From contig NC_053492.1 in NCBI RefSeq assembly GCF_905171775.1, forward strand, positions 293,517,599 to 293,581,598: a stretch of 64,000 nt of DNA. The letters are read 5' to 3'. Below the pieces are notes generated by a model. That model was not told the DNA's origin, searched no databases, and worked only from the letters and a program-made list of their open reading frames with translations. Within the stretch, counting starts at the first letter, position 1; every line of letters begins with the position of its first letter. This document shows positions 53,773-64,000 of this stretch, in pieces. The position numbers and the translations under genes were made by a program. This stretch comes from Rana temporaria (taxonomy: Eukaryota > Chordata > Amphibia > Anura > Ranidae).

Positions 53773-55055
53773 AAGGGAATTTACAATGTTTTGCATATGT
53801 TTTATTTCATTAGCTATGAAATATTGTAGTAAATCCTCACATTTAAATTTCTAGATAGAGAAACTCTAAGCTCCTTTTCACATGTTTACCAGAGTCATCT
53901 TAAATATGTTTTTGAAAAAAGCATGCTGTTTATAATAGCTCAAGCTATAATTTACACACACAACTGAAAAAAACGGCCATACGGGGATCGATATTCGGCT
54001 GGTACAGCAGGGACTGGCTGAATTTTCGATCCATGTGTGGGCAGGAAGGTTGTACAGAAGTCAGTTTACCAATAGCAATAGCATGCAGTGCTGATCAGTG
54101 TAGTCTAGCAATTGGGAAGTCTTTCCATTGTCAGAATACAATAGCTCAGTGGGGAGGATTCTACATCAAGTGCGTGGAAGGGGAAATCAAATCCTTTTTT
54201 TTGTTCAACCGCTGGTTCAATGGAAAAAAACGGCTTATACGGCTATGTACTGATATTTAATTAAGAAATTATGTAAGAAAACGGCTACTGCTGTGCACTT
54301 TTTTACAGAGCTCATAATGCCTAGTGACATCAGTATCATGGGTGAACCCTTTAAAAAAAGATTACTTGTAAAAATAAAGATTTCTTATCAATACAAAAAA
54401 GAGACCTAAAACACATAAACTAAAAAAAATAAAACAAAAATGGAGAAAATTATTGTAGTTTTCCTTTAAAAAATGTGTTAACGTAAAGTTGCCTGAAGTG
54501 ATATCTTCTTGTGTGTAGCAAAAATAGCAGCAACCTTTATTAGACCCATTGGCTCTGCATAGAAACCAATCAGCTTCAAGGTTTTGTTGCCAAAGCCTAA
54601 TTGAACAAGCTGAAATTAGAAGCTCATTGGTTACTATGGACATGTGACAGATTCTCAGTGCATCAGTTTTAGTAAATCTCCCCCCATAATTTTTAGAAGC
54701 TGTTTCAATAATTGTGATGTGATTATTACCCTTTTGGCTAACACATTTGTTAGACTGTATAATTAATTTGTGTAAATTCTATGCATTATTAAAAAGACAA
54801 TGGTTTAATTATTCTTAGCAAACATTTTGTTTAAACAACTATACATAAGAACAAAAATGTAATGCATTGCAGTATATCCATTGTTAAATGGGGTAGCTGC
54901 ATTAGGTTTCTTTTTCAGGGTAAGATCATCAGGCAGTGTCCTTGAAACATACTGAGAGCTTCACAGAAAGCATAAAACAATTGTATCTTTCATCTGTAAA
55001 ATACTAATCTTCTCATCCCCCATAAAATGCAGATGAACAACAAAAGACATATTTG
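53773..55055. other. No gene recognised; possible repeat fragment near 54480-54690
   Basis: The stretch ending CAGTTTTAGTAAATCTCCCCC (about 54664-54684) resembles the terminus of a dispersed amphibian repeat, but its partner end was not found. The rest is unassigned. Confidence 0.35.
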
Positions 55056-55370
55056 AAGCTCAGCAGGGCCGATCCTAGGGACACAGGCGCCTGGGTGCAG
55101 AAATATTTTTTGGTGCCCCCACGTGGGCGTGGTCATTTTACTAACTCCTCCCCTTTACACATCTTTCTATGGCAATGACTTAACCACAGAGATGCTCTCC
55201 CACAAAGTCTTCATTAACCTGGGATCCTTACATGATCTCTTAACAATAAACAAAATACAGGAAGAGAAGCAGAGTACTTTATTGTGACCTGGAGGGGGGG
55301 CCTCTCTGATGGACACAGAGAGGGCTTCTGTTAGACAGTCTGTTAGAGCCCCCATACATACTAAAGACAT

Positions 55371-55735
55371 GATACAGTAGATGGCCAGAGACTGCAGCCA
55401 TGATACAGGAGACGGTCAGAGACCGCAGACGTAGTACAGGAGATGATCAGAGACTACAGACATAATATAGGAGATGGTCAGAGACTGCAGACACAGTACA
55501 GGAGATGATCAGAGACTGCAGACACAGTACAGGAGATGGTCAGAGACTGCAGACATAGTAGAGGAGATGGTCAGAGACTGCAGACATAGTAAAGAAGATG
55601 GTCAGAGACTGCAGACATACTACAGGAGACGGTCAGAGACTGCAGACATGATATAGGAGACGGCCAGAGATCGAAGACATAGTACAGGAGACAATCAGAG
55701 ACTGCAGACATAGTACAGGAGATGGTCCATTAGAC
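55371..55735. repeat. Minisatellite, TACAGGAGATGGTCAGAGACTGCAGACATAG units
   Basis: About 12 units of 30-31 bp with few substitutions. Confidence 0.92.
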
Positions 55736-56043
55736 CCCTTTCACACTGGAAGCATTTTTTCCAGGCGCTTTAGCATTAAAAATAGCTCCTGAAAAATCCT
55801 TATCTGCAATCCCAGTGTTAGAGCCTGAGTGCTTTCACACTGGAGCGGTGCACTGGCAGGACGTCCCAAAAATTCCTGTAAGTAGCTTCTTTGAGGCGCT
55901 TTAGGAGCAGTGTATACACCGCTCCTAAAGCGCCCCGCCCATTGAAATCAATGGGCAGTGCCTGCAAAGTGCTTCGGCACTGGCGCCTTTGAATCCCTTA
56001 TTTGGCCGACGCCCCAGCACTGTCAGTGTGAAAGGGCTCTTGG
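55732..56043. mobile_element. Nested MITE (GACCCCTTTCACACTG ends)
   Basis: The left CCCCTTTCACACTGG and right CAGTGTGAAAGGGCTC are inverted. The internal dyad GCGCTTTAGGAGC/GCTCCTAAAGCGC is near 55892-55935. It lies inside the hAT-like MITE, after the minisatellite. Confidence 0.6.
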
Positions 56044-56732
56044 TACATCTCATTATACATCACATCTGTAGATGGACTACTTAGGTCGCAGGAATGGGCA
56101 GGGACTGTGTATCCTATGCAATCTATCATGCCATAAAACATCTAGAGCAGGGGCAGCCCAGGGCACGTGTAAAAGGCACACTGAACACTGTGACTCACCT
56201 CGGTTCTCTCTCTGTGCAGCCCGAGCTAGAGATTGAAGGGCGAGGCATTCCAACTGGAGTTGGTGGACACAGTGCGGGATCCAAGACTCCCAGTGTGAGG
56301 AATTCATTCCTGCACATCAGCACTCAGCAGCCACTGAAAACTAGAACCCTTGTGTCAGGAAGAGGAGCGGCCCCTCCCCCGAGCACTGCCAGGCTGGACA
56401 GGCTGCCCTATGCTCACATATCAGTTCTGGACGGACACACACCTATGCTCAGAACACTAGTTCTGGACGAACACAAACAAGGAGAGAAGGAGGGAGGGGA
56501 GAACTCTGGCACTTCAGCGCCCCCACCTCTGCAGGCGCCTGGGTGCAAAGCACACTGTGCACCCTGCCTAGGATCGGCCCTGAAGCTCAGCCTGTTTGAC
56601 AACCATAACTTCCTTCCTCACTGGTAAGTGATATATTACATTTTGGATTAAGATATTCTTTAAATCCAGTGGTGTTATTTATTCCCTCGGGTGCCTGACA
56701 ACAACCTGGTAGCCCCAGAGGCGGCTTTTTAA

Positions 56733-57317
56733 AGTGGATGTAAACCCGAAAATTTGTATTTTTTTTATGTCACAATGCAGAGTATAAGATTTCCTATCAT
56801 CTGTGCCCAGTCTTGCCACACAGAGTTAATCCTGCTCTGAGCAATCCTCTTTTATTGTTCAGTGAAAAAAACGGACCTAACAGAGAAAAACCTAAGTCCG
56901 TTTCGTCCCCTTGCTGTGAGTGAAAGGTTATTAACATATCTTATGCACTAGCCTTGTCAACATGCATTTTTTTTTTAATTCCCACCCCCACTCCTTTTTT
57001 GAAGTCATGTGGTTACTTCTCTGGATTTTGACTGGATGTTAGTGATCATAGCAGAATTCAGTGTAAGGAATACATAGGAAAAAATGCATGTTGACAAGAG
57101 GAGTGTAGAGGAGGGTGGGGAGTCTACTGACATCACAACTCCACCCACCAAGCTCCAGACAATAGATCCACCCACAGAATCTCCAGTTTTTCAGTTCTTA
57201 TAACATACAGAGGGGAGACATTTGACAGGTAAGGATACATGCAGGAGGCATGTATATCCTTATAGATCAGCACTATGGCAGTAGTTTAGAAAGGATGAGA
57301 GTGGGTTTACATCCACT
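56733..57317. mobile_element. TTAA-flanked MITE (AGTGGATGTAAACCC ends)
   Basis: The left end AGTGGATGTAAACCC and right end GGGTTTACATCCACT are exact inverted repeats, both flanked by TTAA (56729-56732, 57318-57321). No transposase. Confidence 0.8.
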
Positions 57318-57321
57318 TTAA

Positions 57322-59240
57322 TTAGGCAAATTAGGCGGTCGCCTAGGGCCTTGCACTCACGGGGGGCCTCACAGCCATCTAATTTGCCTGTGATTAATCA
57401 CCAGGATGACACGCTACCATCTCCGGCTCTGCCCTGTGTTTTCTGTTCCCTGCCATCACCTTGCCAGGTCCCAGATGTTATATTGGCTGCATATAGCTGA
57501 TGGGTGAGGAGGGTGCTGATCACCTATGTGCTAGATCCGTGCATCTTTCTGCAGCCATTTTTCTTGCTTGAATTTTTTTCATATTTTGGGGATGTGAGTT
57601 GGGCCTCATGTCTAAAGTTTGCCTAAGGCCTCACAAAGCCTAGAGCTGCCTCTGGGTAGCCCTATCTTAGTCTTCCAATATATACAGAAGCATTGAATGA
57701 TTCCTATTTCTACAGTGAGTCACAGACTCACTAGTAGACTCTTGTGCTTTAGGGATTTTGGTAAACGTCCCATGAACTCTGGTATTACATCATCTTGGTT
57801 AGATTGGTAATATTATCACCAATGACCTCATGATAGCGCACACGCCAGGAATTGTGAAAGTATATCTATTATCTATCTAAATGAGGCATGTATACATTAT
57901 AATAAAATTCCCACATATATGTAGAAGATATAAACTTTTTTTTTTCCAGTGGAAGAAGGAAGATTAGTCAACAAAGATCAGTGATGCACATGAGTGGACA
58001 AATGCCTCAGTTTCTTTCGGACAGGAGTGAAACAAAATATCTCAACTCAGAGTTAAACAAAAGACATTTATGATGTTTACTTAATTTTTCTGGATCATTA
58101 GTTTGCACTGACATGAGTTATTGCATGTGATATCTGGCCAGAAATCTTACTGACCAGTTGACGTTTTTACTACTGAGTAAGTTGCCAGCATCTCCTCTTA
58201 AAATGAAAACAAAACTGGTCAAATCTCACTTTTCTCATACGTTTTGGACTGGGAGATGGACACATTTGCCAGAAAGTACCTTTTGAAGTTTACATTTCCA
58301 TGGATATTTATTTATTATTCTCCCGTAACAATGACAGTTGTTGAGATAAACTGTATAACTCTAAATAGAAAATACATCTGCTGTCCCGGCATTGTTTGTG
58401 GTTACTGGAGTGTTGACAAGTAAAACCAAGTAGCAAATACGACATTTTAAGTGAGAGGTTCTATGATCATTTACATCTGTCTTCTGAATTTAGATGTAAA
58501 ACAAATCTATTGGCATGAAAACATTTACCCCAATTTTTTGATAACATTTAGATACTGATGTTTTGGCTATCTTTGTGTGCTATAAATAATGCTGACGTAA
58601 CTTTTCTGCTTATTTGATTGGCTCACCGCTTTTTGCAGCAGTATTTTTTAAACCCATCGTTCGGCAAAGCTCTTCCCCTTTCCATCTTTTTGCTCACCCC
58701 TTTTTATTAAACTTCCTAATGGTGCCAATAATATTTTTAGCAGTAATCTAAACAAGACTTTTCAGAACTAGCCAGAATCCACAGACTTGTCCATAAAGAA
58801 TAGTAAATGGCTAATTGGAGGTCTCTATATCCATAGGGGATCTGCAAGATTACATTATGGATAATCAGAATTGTAACTATCTGGTTGTAAGAGATTAATG
58901 GCATCATAACAACAATTAGGGAAATCCAGGAAAACATAAGCTCTTTTGATGATGTTAAACACAGTAAACTTTTGGGTCTGGCCCTTCCTGACCTAGAAAT
59001 GGCATTTTATACACACAGCTTTCAAAATCCACAAAGAATTTATAACTCTTGGCATGGCCATGCTACTTTATTAACAAGGGCTTAGGCCAGCCAGGCCAAA
59101 TTCCGCTTTTCCAGACAGTTGGCTGAAACCTGCTCTCTTAAACGCTGTTGGCATCCGTGTGTGTTCCCAGTTGGGCTTCCTTCCACTGGGATTATTGTGA
59201 ACTCTTTTTCCTTTATTTCAATACAAGTTGCTTTTTTTGC
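57322..59240. other. No gene recognised
   Basis: Mostly unassigned AT-rich DNA. Only short frames. Confidence 0.4.
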
Positions 59241-59600
59241 ACCATTAAGTATGTGTTATTGCTGCCACAACATGCTGCACCCACCCACATACTGAGCTGG
59301 CCAGAACCAGTTCTTGAAGGAGCCAATTCCAAATTTTCACAGCTCTAACTGTGAAGAAGCATTTCCGTATGTGAAGGTTTACTATCCTTTCCTTCAGACA
59401 CAAAGAGTGTTCCCTTGTCAAATATAATGACCTGAAAGTGAATAACTCTACACCAAGTTCATAATATGGACCACTTATGTAATTAAACATGTTAATCATA
59501 CCCCCCCCCCCCATAATTGCCTCTTCTAAAGACAGAATAAATTCAGCTCAGCTAATCTTCATAGCTGACACAGATATCTCATGCAAAGTGAGACTTGTGA
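59240..59600 (-). pseudogene. LINE C-terminal fragment, minus strand
   Basis: The minus-strand frame (59514-59245) reads NMFNYISGPYYELGVELFTF, RSLYLTREHSLCLKERIV, IRKCFFTVRAVKIWNWLLQE, typical of the C-terminal part of a vertebrate LINE ORF2. A C-run at 59502-59513 breaks it. Upstream residues (EFILSLEEAI) continue in the same style to about 59600. The two LINE pieces at 59.2 and 60.2 kb are on opposite strands and so are separate insertions. Confidence 0.6.
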
Positions 59601-60230
59601 CTTAGTCATCTGCATTTTCGGGCTGGTTAGTGACTCAGAAAGTCATGACATGCTTGCTTTGATATATTTAATTAATCAGAACATTTTACTAGTATAGCTA
59701 ATGGAATCTAGATCAGTTGAAGAAATACACATATGAGAAAACCCCCACAAAATGGGCTAAGCACATAAGGAGCAATGTGTACAGTATGTTCTCTAGACCT
59801 AAATGGTGCTCACCTTCGACTCCCAAGGGAAGCCACATCCGCGGCTTTCACTCATCCCCTATTGGAAGCAGGCATTGCTCTGCTAATGTGGAAGGCTACC
59901 AAGACTGAGTATTTCCCTTCTGCTTGAGTGCACTAGTATCTTGGTCTTTTCATTTGAATTAGAGTTCCCCTGTTTCCTAAGAAGATCATATTCCAACATC
60001 CACCAGAGAAAGGTCTAAACATGTAAAGTGCCTTTTTGAAAACATTAGTCAGGAAACGCCTGGTCAGTTAGTTTAGTAAAGTGCCTTGGCACACAGTCCA
60101 GAAAGAGAATATTAAACTCTAATTTCCTGATCAGCCCATACATAAGCTGTATGTGCACATTGCTGAAAACATGGTGTGGTTCTTTTTACTCTACTATATA
60201 AAGAGGCCTATGAAAACTGGGCGCAACGTT
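59601..60230. other. No gene recognised
   Basis: Unassigned sequence between two LINE pieces. Confidence 0.4.
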
Positions 60231-60234
60231 TACT

Positions 60235-61159
60235 GTATGTTGAGGGAGACCTGGATGTAGCAAACCGTTTAAACAATTACTTATCAGAAATCGATTGAAC
60301 TAACAAAAACAAGTTGGGGAATCATATTGGTTCTAGTAATGACAGTTCATTTTTAGGATTTTTGGAGAAAGATAGAGGAACTGGTTCAGTTAAAGCTTAA
60401 TAAAACAATGGGCCCTGCCAGCATTCATCCTAAGAGAACTTTGATGTATAGTTGTTGGACCATTAATGGAACTTTTTAATCAATCTCTTCTAACGGGAGA
60501 AGTTCCTAATGACTGGCTAATATTGTACAAGAAGGACAGCAAGGTAGAAGCTGGAAATTACAGGCCAGTGGGTTTACCATTGATTGTAGTCAAATTAATG
60601 GAATCACTCCTAAAAAGAAGGATCATTGATCACCTAAAAATACGCAACTTGCTGGACCCAAAGCAGCATGGCTTTTCTAAAGGTCAGATCATGTCAGACT
60701 AATATGATTCAATTTTCTGGCTATATTACCAATGTTTTGGACCAGGGTTGTGCTGTGGCCATAGCATATCTTGATTTCAGCAAGTTATTTGATACAGTTT
60801 CAAATAATAATATAATACAAAAGTTGTACAAGCTAGGACTTAATCCTTGGGTGGTTGAGTGAATATGCAGTTGGCTAAAGGATAAATACAACAGTGTGGG
60901 CAGAGACCAGTCACTAATGGTGTACCACAAGGCTCTGTACTATGTCCTGTTCTATTTAATCTACTGTATACAGTATGTAAGTTATATAACTAAAGGTTTT
61001 TTGGGCAAGGTATGTATTTTTGCTGATGATTCAAAGGTGTGTAATAGGGTTGAAATCTCTGGGGGTGTCTGTAACATGGAACATGATTTGGCATTGCTGG
61101 AAGATTGGTTAAGCGAGTGGAAACTGCAGTTAAATGTTTCTAAATGTAGTTCATCCCCC
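60235..61159 (+). pseudogene. LINE reverse transcriptase fragment (CR1/L2-type)
   Basis: RT motifs in order across three frames: VPNDWLI, GNYRPVGLPLIVVKLMESLLKRRI (about 60545-60625), LLDPKQHGFSKG, AYLDFSKLFDTVS (catalytic Asp region, about 60765-60800), YKLGLNPW, a decayed GVPQGSVLGP-like block near 60920, FADDSKV (catalytic AD-D, about 61015), and LLEDWLSEWKLQLNVSKCS. Frameshifts near 60680 and 60870. A MITE inserted at the 3' side (61164) cuts it off. Inactive. Confidence 0.8.
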
Positions 61160-61163
61160 TTAA

Positions 61164-62283
61164 CCGTTTAAGGACCGTCGCACGACGATATACGTCGACA
61201 AAATGGCACGGCAATAAAAATGAAATAAAACTATGCCCTATTTTGTAGACACTATGGGGCAGATCCTCAAAGAAATTACACCAGCGTATCTCTTGATACG
61301 CCGCGTAATTTCAAATTTTGCGCGTCGTATCTTTGTTTTGGTATCCACAAAACAAGATACGACGGATCTAAGCTGCAATTTTTCGGTGGCCGCTAGGTGG
61401 CGTTCCCGTCGAAATCCGTGTCGAGTATGCAAATTAGCTAGTTACGGCTATCCACGAACGTACGTCGGCCCGGCGCAGTTTTTTCCGTCATTTGCATTTG
61501 GCTTTTTCCGGCGTATAGTTAAAGCTGCTGTTCTGAGGCGTACTCAATGTTAAGTATGGCCGTCGTTCCTGCGTACAATTTTGAATTTTTGACGTTGTTT
61601 GCGTAAGTCGTTCGTGAATAGGAATTTGCGTCACCGTTGTAAGCATTTGCTGGTTCCGGTTTAATTTCGAGCAAGCGCACTGGGATACCCCAGGGACGGC
61701 GCATGCGCAGTTTAAAAAAAACGTTGTTTACGTCGGGTCACGACGTATTTACATAAAACACGCCCCCATTACATCCATTTGAATTCCGCGCCCTTACGCC
61801 GCAAGAGATACACTATGCCGCTGTAACTTAAGGCGCAAATTCTTTCAGGATTCGAAAAAAAAAAGATAAGTTATGGCGGCGTAGCGTATCTTAGATACGC
61901 TGCGCCCGGCGGAAAGGTATGTGGATCTGCCCCTATACATTTTGCGCAAACCAATCAATAAAAGCTTATTGCGATTTTTTTTTTACCAAAAATATGTAGA
62001 AGAATACGTATCGGCCTAAACTGAGGGAAAATTTCTTTTTTATATATCTTTTTTGGGGATATTTATTATAGCAAAAAGTTTAAAATATTGCATTTATTTT
62101 AAATTGTCGCTCTATTTTTGTTTATAGCGCAAAAAATTAAAATCGCAAAAAAATAAAAACCACAGAGGTGATCAAATACCACCACCTGGCACAACAGCAC
62201 AATTGTCAGTTAAACCGACGCAGTGCCGAATCGCAAAAAGGGGCCAGGTCCTTTAGCTGCATAATGGTTCGGGGCTTAAGTGG
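61164..62283. mobile_element. TTAA-flanked MITE inserted in a LINE
   Basis: The left end CCGTTTAAGGACC and right end CTTAAGTGG are inverted; TTAA flanks both (61160-61163, 62284-62287). It shares the internal block with 45459-46401 in reverse order (TTTATAGCGCAAAAAAT, GTGATCAAATACCACC). It carries the nested MITE at 61256-61933. Confidence 0.78.
61256..61933. mobile_element. Nested MITE with TAT duplication
   Basis: The left GGGGCAGATCCTCA and right GGATCTGCCCC ends are inverted; TAT is duplicated (61253-61255, 61934-61936). The interior repeats AGATACG, CGTATC and ACGTCGG words. Related in style to the GGGCCAGATTCTC family. Non-coding. Confidence 0.72.
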
Positions 62284-62287
62284 TTAA

Positions 62288-64000
62288 GGGCCGCAGATGA
62301 ACTGAATTCTGAGACAGTCAACAGTAAATGGCTTCAAACATGCTTGGGACAAACATAGATCTATACTCAGACAAAAAAAAGTAAAAAAACAAAACATGTA
62401 TATGTAAAAAAAAACAACAATAGCAAAAAAAGGGCAGGCTCAATGGACTCCTCAGACTTTTTTCTGCTGTCACTTTGCTATTCTTCTATGGAGAGCTAAG
62501 GACAACACTTGTTTTCATGGTCTACCCATTCATTTTGATAACTATGTGAAGGTGGTAAATATGCCAAAAATGGCAGAATCAATCTATTAGGTGTTCTACT
62601 CCATATCCTGAACATACCGAAATCCATAGCCCCGCTCAAGACTCGCTCTAATAATCATACATGGACAATCTGGGTACCGGCTCTTACAACCTTACAACCA
62701 ATATGATGTCTGTGGAATTAAACACAGCTTTGTCACCCTGTTTCCCAAGCTTTCAAAGATGAACTGCAGTGCTGTGTGCTGATGCAACCTATTCCACCAG
62801 CAGAATACCATTGCGACTGGGAGGCAAGAGGTTGGTCACTTCCACACCAGTGATGACATGGTCAACCCTACCTCTCCTCTATTCTAAGTGACACCAGTGT
62901 TGTTCTAGGTGCTGCAAGATCAGTGAAATTCCATCAAAAACATGCTTCACTGTATTTAGGGAATCTGACACAAGGTCCTAGTATGGATCCAATCTTTAGG
63001 ACATGTTACACTAGCAGTCCTGTCATTGGTGAGTTGTTGCCTTCTTCACTTCTCCTAGGTGAACCATTGTGTTGTGGTCCTGCAGCTGCTCTATAACTGT
63101 TGTGTTAAGTTCTGCAGTGTTTCAGCCAGAGGGGGAGTTATGTTCCCTATGGAGGATGCCACTTGCATATTATTGATTTTGCTGCTGATGTCAAGGTTTT
63201 TCCAGTAGCAGAAATGACAAGGTCCTAAAAATGCTGAAAGTCTTTACCTCTCCTCTATTCTAAGTGACACCAGTGTTGTTTTAGGTGCTGCAATGGTTAC
63301 TGGGAATTGTTGTCTTAAATGCAATGTCACAGTAAGTGATGTACTGGCATCCCGGCAAAAAAAGTAAAGGGGAATACGCACTTTTGTGATTGCCTTGAGA
63401 TACATTAGAATAAGGTAAATTTTTGGGTACAAATTGTACAAATTGACAACAGTTTAGTTTAGTGTTATACCTAAATGACATTGACAAACATATAGGATTG
63501 TGGCTTGCCATCTGCTTCATTGCTATATATGAAAAAAATATTGGCATTCAAGATGCTGACAATAAACATTTCTTTAAAAGTATCTAGTTGTAAAGGATGT
63601 TGTCCTTTTGGAAATATCATGGATAATCTGCATCCATTTAAGCACATTTTTTTTTTTTTTTTCATTTTCAAAGAAATTTATTGAAAGGCAGTACAGTACA
63701 TTTTAAGAGCCTCCAGAACAACCTGGGGCTAACTGGTGTACATACAATTTGAAGTCAAAATCAAAAAATAGCCTAGAGCAAAAACATCATTCTACATAAA
63801 ATAGGCTATCTTTCTTCACCTTAAACCTAAGTTTTACCAAAGAAAGAGAGAGTAGCACCTAGAACTGACTGCATTCCCGGCACCCTCAATGGGATCACAC
63901 TGTGCCTAAGAAGCATTGAGTATGTTAAGCTCGAAGGACGTGCTAAAAAAAAAAAAAGAAAAACAGTCGGGGATGCACCCCCAGCCCCAGAATAACTGGT
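62288..64000. other. No gene recognised; contains a 49-bp direct repeat
   Basis: TACCTCTCCTCTATTCTAAG...GCTGCAA occurs at 62869-62917 and 63245-63293 with one mismatch. Otherwise no repeat ends or credible frames. The window ends in unassigned sequence. Confidence 0.45.

Larger units (their letters stand above)
55064..56582. mobile_element. hAT-like MITE with 8-bp target duplication
   Basis: The left end CAGGGCCGATCCTAGG and right end CCTAGGATCGGCCCTG are exact inverted repeats, flanked by AAGCTCAG (55056-55063, 56583-56590). The 8-bp duplication and CAGGG ends fit hAT. A second inverted layer, AGGCGCCTGGGTGCA/TGCAGGCGCCTGGGTGCA, lies inside both ends in direct orientation. It contains a minisatellite and a nested repeat; the 177-codon frame at 56094 is not credible. 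Confidence 0.85.

Noticed and set aside
56094..56627. 177-codon frame
   Set aside because: It crosses the end of the hAT-like MITE into flanking DNA and has no recognisable motif.

Overview
This window looks like non-coding DNA from a large, repeat-rich vertebrate genome, most likely an anuran amphibian and probably ranid-like. I found no host exon, tRNA, rRNA or other cellular gene. The organism call is an inference from the repeat families: a Penelope-like retroelement, two Tc1 lineages, a piggyBac pseudogene, CR1/L2-type LINE remnants, and many MITEs whose ends read GCCTCGTACACACGA, GGGCCAGATTCTC, CCACTTAAG or CCGTATTTATCGG.

Layout. 1-7.6 kb: MITEs (palindromic, TTAA-type, one with a GGCACTGATGGGC minisatellite). 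7.7-20.8 kb: a decayed Tc1 element split by a 11.9-kb Penelope-like (PLE) insertion made of two head-to-head copies, each with an intact 851-codon reverse transcriptase/GIY-YIG ORF; the right copy also has an upstream 371-codon ORF1. 21.5-23.9 kb: two MITEs, each invaded by a short retroelement. 27.4-29.8 kb: a G-rich minisatellite bordered by another inverted-pair element. 31.7-32.8 kb: a TA-flanked MITE with an internal minisatellite. 33.2-39.3 kb: a piggyBac pseudogene, a Tc1 pseudogene and a LINE tail. 40.2-43.2 kb: an inverted-pair remnant with a hammerhead-like core, interrupted by other elements. 45-57 kb: a series of MITEs (TTAA, Harbinger-like, hAT-like, a palindrome with a minisatellite). 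59-62.3 kb: LINE pieces, one split by a MITE that itself contains a MITE.

The most interesting signal is a repeated insertion geometry. Three unrelated insertions (8746-20691, 21849-22285, 28610-29819) each have 14-16 bp target-site duplications, consist of two copies of one element with their 3' ends facing outward, and have one arm about 90-102 bp longer at its outer end. Two carry hammerhead-ribozyme-like folds in both arms. In the largest, arms of about 5.47 kb are nearly identical, so it is either very young or homogenised. The PLE ORF2 supplies reverse transcriptase and endonuclease; the shorter elements look like its non-autonomous or truncated relatives. The DNA transposons here are inactive or internally deleted.

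Limits: everything was read by eye. Family names rest on motif recognition, not on database searches, and boundaries without a target-site duplication are approximate.
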